This document shows positions 18,372 to 28,300 of a stretch of 64,000 bases of DNA, piece by piece. How positions within the stretch are numbered: the first letter of the stretch is position 1; every line of letters starts with the position of its first letter. Position numbers and translations under genes: made by a program. The notes under the pieces were generated by a model, which saw only the letters and a list, made by a program, of their open reading frames with translations, ran no database searches and was not told the DNA's origin. Source of the stretch: Deinococcus apachensis DSM 19763 (GTDB lineage: Bacteria; Deinococcota; Deinococci; Deinococcales; Deinococcaceae); NCBI RefSeq assembly GCF_000381345.1, contig NZ_KB906409.1:1-64000 (forward strand), in the 5' to 3' direction.

Positions 18372-18566
18372 ATGGCAGATCCACAAGACGGCCACCTTGC
18401 CCGACCGGAAGGGCGCGTGTACGTGCTGCGCGTATGGCACGACGGGGAGGTGCCCCCGGGGCACTGGCGCGCGACCCTGCGGGAGGGCACGGATGGGGAG
18501 AAACGGCATTTTGCCAGTGTCGACGACTGCATCGAGCACCTGTACGGGGAACTCGTGCGGCGCTGA
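18372..18566 (+). CDS. Small conserved protein A, 64 aa
   Basis: This short protein starts at ATG 18372 behind AGGAG and encodes RVYVLRVW, WRATLREG, GEKRHFASVDDCIEHLYGEL. It is a clear paralogue of the products of 29744-29941 and 47861-48055; the three share the core YVLR-(V/I)-W, WRA, REG, GE-(R/K), F-(A/T)-S and D-(D/E), with a divergent 15-20-residue N-terminus. No signal peptide or transmembrane segment is seen, so it is likely cytoplasmic. It lies divergently beside SARP regulator 1 and upstream of the TPR gene, under a SARP-type promoter. The family is not known to me by function; a partner or modulator role is only a guess. Confidence 0.8.
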   Translation: MADPQDGHLARPEGRVYVLRVWHDGEVPPGHWRATLREGTDGEKRHFASVDDCIEHLYGELVRR

Positions 18567-18626
18567 GGCGGCGTTCCCGCCCAGGGTTTCCGGCCCAGAT
18601 CGGGGGCTCCGCTGTTCCTGGGCGTG

Positions 18627-18658
18627 CCACCGGGTGACCATCCACGTCCTGGCAGGGT
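18627..18658 (+). promoter_or_regulatory. SARP-type operator/promoter, leaderless, for the TPR gene at 18665
   Basis: Heptamers CCACCGG (18627-18633) and CCATCCA (18638-18644), 11-bp period, then 8 bp to the -10 CAGGGT (18653-18658). The ATG follows 6 nt after the -10, so the mRNA should be leaderless. Confidence 0.65.
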
Positions 18659-18664
18659 GGGCGC

Positions 18665-20777
18665 ATGAACAGGAACCTGATCACCGGCCTGCCGCTCAGC
18701 GTCTGCCTCATCGCCTCCTCCGCCCTGGCGGGCGGGCCGTGGCGCGCCTGGAGCGACCAGACGCGGCTCCCCGCCTTTGCCGAGCATAAGGATCAGGTCG
18801 CCAAGACTAGGGACTCGGCGTGCAAGCCCCGGGTGCGCGACTACGCCACGCCCGGCCTCCCCGTGGGCGGCGGGCAGAATATCGACGAGCTGATCAGGCA
18901 GCTCGAAGAAATGCTCGCCCGGATGAAGCCCACCGATCAGGGCTACGCGGGGGTCGCGCAGTCCCTGAAGGCCCTCCGGGAGCAGAAGGAGAAGGGCACG
19001 CCCCCGCTGCCGGTCGGGAGCGCGCCGGGCGCCGTGACCTTCCAGCTGGCCCTCCCCCGGGTCGAGAAGGTGCTGGGACCCGAGGCGAGCAAGGCGAAGG
19101 CCCCGGCCAGCGGCGATGACGTGATCTCGGCGGTCGCCGGGAAGAACCCGAAGCTCGCCCTCGCGCTGCTGCTCGCGCCGCACCGGGCTGCACCGAAGGG
19201 TACCTGGCCCCTCGTGAACGCGGCGGGCGTGCTCTCCCTCAGTGGGTTCCCGCACGAGGCCATCGCCTTCCTCGACGAGGCGGCGCCGCTGGGCGGCACG
19301 CTGCCCGCGCCCGCCGGGGTGCCCGGCGCGGCCCCATCGCCCTGTCCAACCGCGGGCACGCCTTCCTGGGCCTGGGGCGCTGGAAGGAGGCCGAGGCGCC
19401 GTTGCGGGCCGCTCCGAAGCTCGCGCCCGACCTCGCGGAGGTGCACACGAACCTCTCGCAGGCCCTGCTGTGCCCGGGGCAGCTCGACGCGGCCACCCGC
19501 GAACTGCGCCTGGGCCTGCGCCGCACGCCGGACCAGCAGGCGAGCCGGGACTACTCGCTGCAGGAGACGACGCCCGGACGCCACGGCGCGGGGGTCAAGC
19601 CCGTTGAGGACGCGCCGACGCGCCGCCCCGCCCGGGACCTCTTCAACCTGTCCCGCGGCGCGTCCTTCGACCTCCCGCCACTCAAGTCGCCCGCGATCCG
19701 GCAGGAAGCCACCGCGCTGCACGACCAGTACATGGACCTCGAACAGGCCAGGGACGAGGAGCTGCGGGCGCTGATCGACAGGGCCTTCAGCCTCTGGGAC
19801 TGGAACAGGTCCGACGCCGGGGAACAGGCGTGGATGCGCCTGGTGCAAGAGGCCATCGTCCACTCGCACTTCGAGCCGAGCTGTGGGGGGCCTGCGAGGC
19901 GGCGTGGGACGCGCACTACGCCTTCTACGCCTTTCTGGACGCCGCGCCTCGCTTCGCCAAGATTCGCAACGAGCTGGAGGAGCGCGCCCGGTCCGTCCCC
20001 ACCTGCGAGGCGCGGCGGGCCCTCTACGACGAGGCGGCCAGGGCCTACATGGACGGCCTGCGCCCCTTCGTCAGGGGGCAGGAGCAGGCGATGGCGAGGT
20101 GGGCCTCACTGCGCGTGAAGCACGAGACGGCCCTGGCCGCGAACGTCGCTGACCCGCAGATGCGCCTCTCGCTGCGGCTGGGTATTGAGGCGGCGGCGAA
20201 GTCGCTCTACTCCGGCCCGATGGTCGATTCCGCCTGGATCATGTCGGAGGTGGAGGAGGAAGTGTGCAGCGGGGCGAACCCGCCGGGCGCGAAACTCGAC
20301 GCGCAGGAGTTGCCCAACCTCGTGGCCGATTCATGCGGGGGGCTCACCACGGGCGGCAAGCTGAAGTCCAAGGTGCCCTCGGAGTCGTTGCCGTTCGAGG
20401 GGTACGGCCTGAGCTTCGGGGTGAGCTGCAAGGGCCTCGACATCAAGCTCTCGCCGAGCTTCAAGACGGCGTTCAACGTGGCGCCGGTCGCGCAGCTCAG
20501 CCTGGGCTGGAACGGCACGGCGACGATCTTCACCGGGGTCAAGGCGGAACTCAAGCAGCCGAAGGGCAATCCGCTCTCCTCGTCCAACAAGTCCGGGCTC
20601 AGCCTCAAGGAAAGCCTGTACCTGAAGTTCGACCGGGGCGGCATCGCGGACGTGGGGATGCCTGTCGAGGTGAAGGCGACGCTCGGCGCGGGTCCCGACA
20701 GGGACGCGGCGTTGTGGGAAGGCAAGATCGACCAGGAGTTCGGCGTTGCCGCCGCCGCGTACTGGCGGGAGCGCTGA
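18665..20777 (+). pseudogene. Secreted TPR-type protein, interrupted by two frameshifts
   Basis: The reading frame begins MNRNLITGLPLSVCLIASSALAG, a signal peptide, and runs to about 19330. It then needs a switch to another frame (ALSNRGHAFLGLGRWKEAEA to HSHFEP, about 19335-19880) and again to a third (ELWGACEAAWDAHYAFYAF to 20777). Both switches equal loss of one base, near GCGGCCCC and near a G-run. Reassembled, the protein is about 704 residues, with TPR-like repeats (NRGHAFLGLGR-x3-A) and a C-terminal beta-rich domain containing GYGLSFGVSCKGLDIKLSP. It is a paralogue of the intact gene 56390-58711 but lacks that gene's FN3 domain. Sequencing error in homopolymers is an alternative to true decay. 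It is followed by an LVGEW-family gene, as its paralogue is preceded by one. Confidence 0.7.
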
Positions 20778-20788
20778 GTGCGGGCGAA

Positions 20789-20820
20789 CCATCCGGTTGT
20801 CATCCCCTCACCTGCACACT
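20789..20820 (+). promoter_or_regulatory. SARP-type operator/promoter for the LVGEW gene at 20875
   Basis: Heptamers CCATCCG (20789-20795) and TCATCCC (20800-20806), 11-bp period, 8 bp before the -10-like CACACT (20815-20820). A leader with AAAGGA follows. Confidence 0.65.
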
Positions 20821-20874
20821 GCGCCGGGTTCGGGGTGCCCCTGACTTCCCCGCGCCACACGAAAGGACCTTCCC

Positions 20875-22284
20875 ATGACCGACCCCCGCCGTTTTCTCCT
20901 GCCCGCCCTGCTCCTCGCGCTGCCCTCCTGCGCGGCCTCCGCCACCACCATCCCCGCCAGGCTCGTCGGCGAGTGGATCAGCGGCGCGCAACTGGCCCCG
21001 AAGACGTACGAGGCCGAGTTCTCCAGGGCGTGGGCCGACTCCACACGCCTTGTCCTGAACAAGGACGGCACGTACACGGTCACGACCTTCGAGGCCACGG
21101 CCTTCCCGGCCTTTTTCGGCACGACGGGCCGCATGATCACCTGCGAATCACTCGACGTCGGGATCGAGCGCGGCCGGTTCACCGTGCAGGGCAACAAACT
21201 CACGCTCCGGGCCGAGACGTTCCGCGAAATCAAGAACATCTCGCCGGACCGCCTGAACAACGGCTGCACGCGCCGGGCGGGCAGCGACAAGACGAGCAAG
21301 GACAACGCCGTGAACCAGGCGACCTGGCAGCTCACCGGCGGCAAGCTCAATCTCACGTTCGGCAAGACACCGATGCCGTTCCTTCGGCGCACACCTGAAA
21401 AACCCGCCGCTCCGGCCCCGGGTTCCAGCACGCTGCCCGCCGAGCTGCGTGGGGAGTGGCACAGCGGGCGGATCTCGCCGGTCGAGTACTACAACGTCAC
21501 CACCGGCAAGTGGGCCGAGGCCAGCGGCACCAGCATCCTCCTCAAGCTCAACCCCAATCTCACCTACGAGCGCACCGGCCTCCTGGTCGTCACCACCTAC
21601 GGCTGCACCTCCAAGCTCCTCGTACAGGAGCAGGGCAAGGTCGCGGTGAACGGCTCCTCCCTGACCTTCACCCCCACCAGCAGTGCCTCGACCGGCTACA
21701 CCTGCTCGCCGAGCAAGGTCTCCTCCTCGAAGAACAGCGTCAAGCCGTACACCGAGCGGGCGCTGGTAAAGGTGAATCCGGACGGGCAGCACGTGTTGAG
21801 CCTGGCGTCGGGGAGTGGGGAGACGCTGTTCAATCGGCCGCTGGGGACGCCGCCCGAGAGTGCGCCGGGGACGGGGCGGGGGACGGTGACGCCACCTGCA
21901 CCGGGGGCTTCCGGCTCGCCCACGCCGAGCTACAGCACCCCCAACTCCTCGGCGGGGACCACGCCGAGTCCCACTCCGGCGAAGTGGATGGCGAGCGGGA
22001 CGTGGGACGCGGTCCTGACCGTGAATGAGCAGACGTACCGGGTGCAGTTCAAGTTGCAGGACGACTCGCCACGCATTCTGGGCTATGGGGACGATCCGGT
22101 GGAGTACGCGAATGGCAACAGTGAGACCGGGGCGCTGGAGATCGGGCTGGAGGTGGGGGGGCGCACCATGGAGCTCAAGGTGCAGGGGCGGTTCGAGGGG
22201 GACCGTTATCAGGGTCAGGTGCGTTGGACCACTTACGAGGGCGAGGACCTGGGCCGCGGCACCCTCTCCATGACCCGGCGCTGA
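20875..22284 (+). CDS. Secreted LVGEW-family protein 1
   Basis: The 469-residue protein has a signal peptide (RRFLLPALLLALPSCAASA) and two copies of a beta-rich domain: residues about 27-165 (RLVGEWISGA, ITCESLDV, NNGCTRR) and about 175-320 (LRGEWHSGR, TYGCTSKLL, YTCSPS). A Pro/Ser/Thr-rich linker follows, then a C-terminal beta domain of about 100 residues (SGTWDAVLTVN to GRGTLSMTRR). Cysteines recur in each copy and may form disulfides. Conserved spacing (GEW, then a tripeptide L-x-L, then DGTY) is reminiscent of lipocalin-like barrels, but this is only a visual likeness. A close paralogue is 58754-60103. It probably acts outside the cytoplasmic membrane; function unknown. Confidence 0.8.
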   Translation: MTDPRRFLLPALLLALPSCAASATTIPARLVGEWISGAQLAPKTYEAEFSRAWADSTRLVLNKDGTYTVTTFEATAFPAFFGTTGRMITCESLDVGIERGRFTVQGNKLTLRAETFREIKNISPDRLNNGCTRRAGSDKTSKDNAVNQATWQLTGGKLNLTFGKTPMPFLRRTPEKPAAPAPGSSTLPAELRGEWHSGRISPVEYYNVTTGKWAEASGTSILLKLNPNLTYERTGLLVVTTYGCTSKLLVQEQGKVAVNGSSLTFTPTSSASTGYTCSPSKVSSSKNSVKPYTERALVKVNPDGQHVLSLASGSGETLFNRPLGTPPESAPGTGRGTVTPPAPGASGSPTPSYSTPNSSAGTTPSPTPAKWMASGTWDAVLTVNEQTYRVQFKLQDDSPRILGYGDDPVEYANGNSETGALEIGLEVGGRTMELKVQGRFEGDRYQGQVRWTTYEGEDLGRGTLSMTRR

Positions 22285-22608
22285 GGCGGACCAGGATGAA
22301 GGCCGCTCTCTCACCTCCGGCGGGACAGACCCAGCCCCAGATTTCCCCGCAACTACGGGATTGTTCCCGGGCAACCGGAGGGGCTCCGGACTGGGGAGAA
22401 ACAGGACGCTGGGCTCTGCTGTCGCGCGGCCTCGTGATCGGGGTCCTCATTGGTCTACCGCCCGCGCCCGGTCCCGCACAGGCGAGGTCGTCAGTTCACA
22501 GCTGTCCCGCCGCTGCCTTGCACATTCGTGACCGGGGAGCGCGGTGGACCCCGTCCTGCCACCGGGCCGTCGCTGTCCTCCTGGTGCCCCCCGTGACGGT
22601 CAAAGTAG
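22285..22608 (+). other. Intergenic region between convergent genes, nothing recognised
   Basis: The region separates the convergent genes ending at 22284 and 22609. I see no conserved reading frame and no strong terminator hairpin. Confidence 0.4.
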
Positions 22609-24030
22609 TCAGGTTCTGCGGAAGAACACATCCCCACCCGTTCCGCCTGGCCGCAGGACAAGCTCCGGCGTCCCACTCTGCCCCTTTTGCACGCCGACGA
22701 GTTGAGTTTCCTTCACTGCGGGTAACGCGCCCCAGCGGTTGAAGCTCGGCTGGCAGGTGTCGATCTCGCGGAAGGCGCCGCGCGTTACCTGGAAGGTGAG
22801 CTTCGCGCCCGACAGGCTGACTTTCCCGACCCGTTCGACCGTCGTCAGCGTCGCGCAGTTCTCGCTCTGGAAGTCCTGGGTGAAGGTGACGGAGCGGAAG
22901 GTGCCGTCCGGGCGGATGAGCAGGTCCACGTCCTGCCTGACCTGCGTGGGCGTCCAGTCCCATCCCGCCTGCACCGTCGCGCCGCCGAACACGGTGCCCG
23001 TCGTGAAGCCCTGGGTGAGGCGGCTGACCCGGTTTTGCGTCGTCCAGCGCCCCGCGACATTCTGGAGGGACGTGTTCTTAAAGATGCCGTCCGGGGCCGG
23101 GCCACGCTTGGGGCTCGGCTTGTTCTGCGCGGCGAGTTCCGGGGCGGGCGCGAGGGAGATGGTGATGTTCCCGGGGCCAGGTTTCACGAGCTGGAAGTTG
23201 TCGCGCGCCGAGTTGAGGTAGGTGCCCAACAGATCGGGGCCGTCCACCTCGCCGTTGCCGTTCAGGTCCGCCCACGCGACGAGCTGATGCCCCTGGTCGG
23301 CGAGGCCGTCCAGGCGCCAGCGGGCGTGGCGACCACTGAGCCCCACCTGGGTGGCCGCGTAGCAGTCCTCCGTGCCGAAGCGGCAGGCGAGCACGACCAC
23401 GCCGCGAACGTCGTAGCCCAGCGGCACGATCACCGTGCCCGTCGTGGAGCCGTCACCGCGCACCTGTCTTCCCAGGTCCCCGACCAGGGCGGCGGCCTTG
23501 GCTTTGGCATTCGGCCCCGCGCTTGCCGCGCCGCTCAGAAAGGGGTCGGGCACGCCGTCCTGCTCGCGCATCCAGACGACCGCCCCCTGGTAGGGCGCGC
23601 GCACCTTCGCGGGGGTCAGGCCATCCACCGAATAGGCGCCGTACAGGTCGCCCCGGTCGAGCTTGCCGTTGCCGTTCACGTCCTTCCATGCCACGACCCC
23701 GCGCGGGCTGTCCGGTGCGTCCTCGAAGGTGAACCAGGCGGAACTGCCGTCCTGCCGGGTGATCTGCTGCGACTGCCCCGTGCCCTCCACGCAGTCGCCG
23801 CGGGCGTCGAGGTCGCACACGACCACCCAGGTTCCGCGCACGTCGTGCTTGCCTGGCACATGAACCGACCCCTTGAGGGGGGCGGCACCCGCACTCGCGG
23901 CGAGCAGGCCCGCCAGCAGGGCGAGTGGGCGAGCGGATGGTCGGCGGCGCCGCACCGGGCAGGCCGAACTTTCAGCCCGGGCGAGAGCCCGTCGGTTGCG
24001 GATGCAGGGGAGGAAGGAATTCCGGGACAT
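22609..24030 (-). CDS. Secreted protein with two Ca-loop domains and an LVGEW-like domain
   Basis: The 473-residue product has a long basic N-terminus and a hydrophobic signal core (PLALLAGLLAASAGAA). Two tandem domains follow. Domain 1 contains KHDVRGTWVVVCDLDARGDC and ends in the loop WKDVNGNGKLDRGDLYGAY; domain 2 contains GYDVRGVVVLACRFGTEDC and WADLNGNGEVDGPDLLGTY. The loops look like EF-hand/dockerin calcium loops (DxNxxGxxxxxDL). The last 150 residues resemble the LVGEW domain (VAGRWTTQN, RPDGTFRSV, two Cys). The ATG at 24030 lies 6 nt after a SARP-type promoter's -10. Extracellular location and calcium binding are predictions. The divergent lipoprotein gene at 24305 has the same domain types. 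Confidence 0.75.
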   Translation of the reverse strand: MSRNSFLPCIRNRRALARAESSACPVRRRRPSARPLALLAGLLAASAGAAPLKGSVHVPGKHDVRGTWVVVCDLDARGDCVEGTGQSQQITRQDGSSAWFTFEDAPDSPRGVVAWKDVNGNGKLDRGDLYGAYSVDGLTPAKVRAPYQGAVVWMREQDGVPDPFLSGAASAGPNAKAKAAALVGDLGRQVRGDGSTTGTVIVPLGYDVRGVVVLACRFGTEDCYAATQVGLSGRHARWRLDGLADQGHQLVAWADLNGNGEVDGPDLLGTYLNSARDNFQLVKPGPGNITISLAPAPELAAQNKPSPKRGPAPDGIFKNTSLQNVAGRWTTQNRVSRLTQGFTTGTVFGGATVQAGWDWTPTQVRQDVDLLIRPDGTFRSVTFTQDFQSENCATLTTVERVGKVSLSGAKLTFQVTRGAFREIDTCQPSFNRWGALPAVKETQLVGVQKGQSGTPELVLRPGGTGGDVFFRRT

Positions 24031-24036
24031 GGGAGC

Positions 24037-24068
24037 ACGCTACGTGGCGCGCCCTGACACCAGGATGT
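24037..24068 (-). promoter_or_regulatory. SARP-type operator/promoter, leaderless, for the gene at 24030
   Basis: On the minus strand: ACATCCT (24068-24062) and TCAGGGC (24057-24051), 11-bp period, 8 bp to the -10 TAGCGT (24042-24037), and 6 nt to the ATG. The two heptamers are identical to those of the divergent promoter at 24223. Confidence 0.75.
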
Positions 24069-24222
24069 TGCCCGCCCGTCCTGCTGCTCAGCAGCTCCCG
24101 GGTCCGGCGCTGTGGACCCGGAAGGAGGCTTGGATGCGGGCCGACCCCCAGGTCTGCTGTGTTCCAGCCATACCTCGGGAGGGAGGCGGCGTTGTCCCTG
24201 GCCGCCGCCAGGACGAACAGCA

Positions 24223-24254
24223 ACATCCTGGTGTCAGGGCACCCCTCCTACCGT
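24223..24254 (+). promoter_or_regulatory. SARP-type operator/promoter for the lipoprotein gene at 24305
   Basis: ACATCCT (24223-24229) and TCAGGGC (24234-24240) are followed after 8 bp by TACCGT (24249-24254). The 50-nt leader carries a GGGAGA ribosome site. Confidence 0.75.
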
Positions 24255-24304
24255 GAGCGTGCAAATCAGATGGGCGGTGAACCCTGGCCGCCACGGGAGA
24301 ATCC

Positions 24305-25201
24305 ATGAACAAGCGTGTCCTTTTCGGTTCCGTCCTCCTCACCCTCAGCCTGCTCACCGCCTGCGGTGGCTCCACGACCCCCGACAACTCCGGTGATCAA
24401 CCTCAGCCCGCTGCCCGAACGATCAGCGGCACCCTCACCGCGCCGAAGGGCGGGGACATGCGGGGCACCTACCTCCTCATCTGTCCCATCGTGAATGGCG
24501 ACTGCGATTGGGATGGGGTGGGCGGCATCGAGATCGGCACCTCCGGCCCGCAGGCGACCTTCACGACGCCCGCCCTGCCCGACGGGGAGTACGGCCTGAT
24601 CGCCTGGAAGGACAACGAGCCCAAGAACCAGTTCGGTGCCGAGGATGAGCTGGGGGTGTACAGCCCTGACCGGAAGAGCCTGGGCCGGGTGAGGCCACCC
24701 AGCACGGGCGTGAACATCGAGATGATGGCCTTCAACGAGCCGGGCAATGCCGGGCCGCCCGCGGACGCACCCCGCACCGCCGTGCCCGCACAGCTGGTGG
24801 GCAACTGGAGCACCCTGGGTTCCAGCGGCGGCGGGTACTACAACCCCGCGAACGGCACCTGGAGCCCCGCGGGCGGGCAGGGCCTCTGGTACGAGATCCG
24901 GGCGGACGGCACCTTCGTGTACAGCTCCTACATCGAGTCGAGGATGTACGGCTGCAACATCAACTTCTTCAAGTACCACACGGGCACCGTGGCCGTGCAG
25001 GGCGACCGCGTGGTGTTCACGGCGACGAACGCGCATCAGAAATTCGAGGATACCTGCAACCCGTCTCGGAGCTACGAGAAGACGTGGTACCCCAAGCCCG
25101 ACGAGTACAAGTGGGGTGTAGGCGTGCGCGACGGCCGATCCTCGATGGTGCTCGTCGAGAACGGCAAGCAGGAAGGTCTGTTCTTCTACCGGAACCCATA
25201 A
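24305..25201 (+). CDS. Lipoprotein with a Ca-loop-like domain and an LVGEW domain
   Basis: This 298-residue protein has a lipobox signal peptide (LTLSLLTACGGS; predicted lipidated Cys near residue 20). Residues about 38-140 form a domain like those of 22609-24030 (GGDMRGTYLLICPIVNGDC, then AWKDNEPKNQFGAEDELGVY), but the calcium-type loop is degenerate, with no N-G-x-G. Residues about 155-298 are an LVGEW domain (PAQLVGNWSTLG, GYYNPANGTWSPAGGQG, RADGTFVYSS, MYGCNINFF, DTCNPSRS). It has a strong terminator and a SARP-type promoter, so it is monocistronic. Expected location: outer face of the cytoplasmic membrane or cell envelope. Function unknown. Confidence 0.8.
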   Translation: MNKRVLFGSVLLTLSLLTACGGSTTPDNSGDQPQPAARTISGTLTAPKGGDMRGTYLLICPIVNGDCDWDGVGGIEIGTSGPQATFTTPALPDGEYGLIAWKDNEPKNQFGAEDELGVYSPDRKSLGRVRPPSTGVNIEMMAFNEPGNAGPPADAPRTAVPAQLVGNWSTLGSSGGGYYNPANGTWSPAGGQGLWYEIRADGTFVYSSYIESRMYGCNINFFKYHTGTVAVQGDRVVFTATNAHQKFEDTCNPSRSYEKTWYPKPDEYKWGVGVRDGRSSMVLVENGKQEGLFFYRNP

Positions 25202-25216
25202 GCCGTCACCGGCTGG

Positions 25217-25250
25217 CCGCGTGGGCACGCCGCCCACGCGGTCTTCGTTT
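25217..25250 (+). terminator. Rho-independent terminator after the lipoprotein gene
   Basis: A perfect 10-bp stem (CCGCGTGGGC / GCCCACGCGG) with a 5-nt loop is followed by TCTTCGTTT, 16 bp after the stop codon. Confidence 0.8.
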
Positions 25251-25341
25251 CGCGGCGTCAACATTGCGAACTGAGGGGCAGCCCTCATACCCGGCAACTT
25301 CGACTCCCGGGTAGATGAAGGTCTGATAAATTGGCGTGATC

Positions 25342-28300
25342 ATGACCCCACCGCGCGCCTGGCAGCTCTCGGTCCTCGGGGACGCGAGGTTGACCGCCCC
25401 CGACGGCCGCCCGGTCCGTTGTGAGGGCCGTTCGCTGGCCCTGCTGACGTACCTCGCCCTGGAGGGACCCGTCCCGCGGAGGCGGCTGGCGAGCCTGCTG
25501 TGGCCCGACCGCCCCGAGGCGGCGGGGCGGAACAACCTCGTTCAGTTGCTGCGCCGCATGTCGGGCGCCCACGGGGAGGACCTCGTGCTGGCGGGGGAGA
25601 AGCTGGCCCTCGCCCCGGACCTGCGAACGGACGTGCAGGACCTGCTGGTGGGCACGGTTGGGGACGTCCCGGAGGGCACGCTCCTCCAGGGCGTGTCCTT
25701 TGAGGAAGCCCCCGATCTCACGGAGTGGCTGGCGGTGCAACGCGAGCGGCTCGACCAGCGCCGGGCGGGCCTGCTCGCCCGACGCTCCCGGGACCTGGAG
25801 GCGGCCGGGGCGTACGGCCCGGCGGCCCAGGCGGCTGAGCGGGCCCTCACCTTCGACCGCCTCTCGGAGGAGGCCTACCGTCGGGCGATGCGGCTGCACT
25901 ACCTGGGCGGGGATTCCAGGCAGGCGCTGGTCCTGTACGAGCGCTTGCAGGACGCTCTGCGCGCGCAACTGCGTCTGGAGCCGATGCAGGAAACGCGCGA
26001 TCTCGCCCGGCTGATCCGGCGCGGGGAGCAGCTCCCCATCACGCCTTCCCCAGCGGCGCCCCGCCCGCTTCCCGAGCCCACCGTCCTCGCGGGCCGGGAA
26101 CGCGAGTGGGCGGCGATGGAGGCGGCGTGGCAGGCGGGGCGGTTCATCATCGTGTCGGGCGAGCCCGGAATGGGGAAGTCCAGGCTCGCGCAGGAGTTCG
26201 CGCGCAGCAAGGGCCGGGTGCTCGCCCTGGAAGGGCGTCCCGGCGACCACCTCGTGCCCTACACGGCCACGGCCCGCAACCTGCGCCGGGCGCTGGCCCT
26301 CACCCATGTTCCCCTGCCCGAGTGGGTGCGCCGCTCCCTGTCCTGGCTGCTGCCCGAACTGGCCATGCCCGGCGAGGCGCCGAGCCCTGGTGCGGACGCC
26401 CGGCTGCACGAGGCTATTCAGCATGTGTTCCTGATCGGGCTCTCGCAGGTGGACGTGTGTCTCTTCGACGACCTGCAGTACGTGGACGAGGCCTCCATCG
26501 AGGCGGGTTTCGTGCTCATTGACGCGGTGTTCCCCCTGGGCAGGCCGGGCGGCCTCCCGCATTTCGTGGCGGTTCACCGCCGGGATGAATTGCCGCGCTT
26601 TACCCAGGAGGTCTTCGGGGGGATGGTGAGGGCCGGGCAGGCCTCGTCCATCGAGGTGGGGCCGCTGGGGGAGGAGGCTGTGAAGGAGCTCCTCGCGGGC
26701 CTCCAGGTCGCCATCGGCCCGGAGCGCGCCGCGGAACTGACGGCGGCCACCGGGGGCAATCCGCTCTTCCTGCTGGAAAGTGTCCGGGCCTGGCTCGACG
26801 AGGGACCTTGCGGGGAGGGCGGCCCGAAGTTGCCGCGCCGGGTGGGCGCGCTGATCGCGCGGCGCCTGACCCGGCTCTCCAAGATGGCGCTGCATGTCGC
26901 CCGTGCGGGCGCGGTGTTGCAGCGCGACTTCTCCCCCGAACTCATCGCGGAGGTGCTGTCCGCACCCCTGCTCGACGTGGTCGCCGCCTGGGAGGAGCTG
27001 GAGGCGGCGCAGGTCGTGCGCGGCGAGCGCTTCCTGCACGACCTGGTGTACGAGGCCGTGCTCGCAGAGATGTCCCCCACGGTGCGGCGGCTCCTGCAAC
27101 GTTCGGCGGCCCGCGTCCTCGCCGCGCAGGGCGGCTCGCCCGCCGCCGTGGCGCAGCTCTTTCTCGACGCCGGGCAGGACAGTGAGGCGGCGCCCTGGCT
27201 GCTCCGCGCCGGTGAGGCCGCCCAGGCGGCGCTCCGGCTGCGCGAGGCGGCGAGTCTGTTCGACCGGGCCGCGCGCATCCTGCACGCGCAGGGCGAGGCG
27301 GCCGGAGCATTTGGGGTGTGGGTTCGCGGCGCCCAGGCGCTCGCGCCCCTGGGGGACAGCGAGGCGCGGCAACACGCGATCAACACGGTGCTGGAGCGGG
27401 CGGAGTTGCCCCTGGAAACCGCGCAGGCCTGGCAGCTCCAGGCCGAACTCTTCGCCGCCTGCAACGAGGGCGCGCGGGCGGAGGTCGCCGCGCGCCGGGG
27501 CCTGGCCGAGCTGGAGGGCCAGGACGCGCCTGAACTCCACGCCAACCTGCTCGCGGACCTGGGCACGGCCTACTGGACCCTGGGCCGGATGACGGACGCG
27601 GTCAGCGCGTTGCGGGAAGCCGTTAGGCGCCTCGAACCCCTGGGCGATACAGCGGCGCTGGCAAGCAACCTCAGCAGCCTCGCCGTCGTGCTCGACCACC
27701 AGGACCGGCACCGCGAGGCCGAGGGGCACCACCGTCGCGCCTGCGAGCTGCTGGAACGTCTGGGAGACACGGCGAACCTGCTGGTCGCCCTGCGGAACCA
27801 TGCGGTGTGCCTGGGCGATCTCGGACGCGTGCGCGACAGCCTGCCGCTGCTGCGGCGCGCCCTGGACCTGGAGGGGGGCAGCGAAGGGTTGTGGAACAGC
27901 CCCATCGGTCACGCCCTGGTCGCGCTGGCTCACGCGGACCTCGGCGAGTACGACCTGGCCCTCGCGCACTACGGGCGGGCCCGTGCGGTGGAGCAGGACC
28001 CCAGCGGCTGGCTGCACGCGTATTACGGTGCCTGCGAGGGGGAGGTGTGGCTGACCCTCGGCGAGTGGGACCGGGCGGAAGCGCTCCTGGGGAGGGCGCG
28101 GGATGTGACCGGAATGCCCGACACGTACCGCCTGCGGGTCCTGGTGGCGCTCGGCCGTCTCGCCCTGGCCCGGGGGGAGGACGCACAGGGCGTTTTTGCG
28201 TCCGCCGGGGCGCTGCTCGGGCCCGAAAGTCGGCCGATGTCCCGGGTCCGCCTCCTGCTCGCGCGGGGGGAAGCCGCGGTGCCGGACGAGGCTGTGGTCC

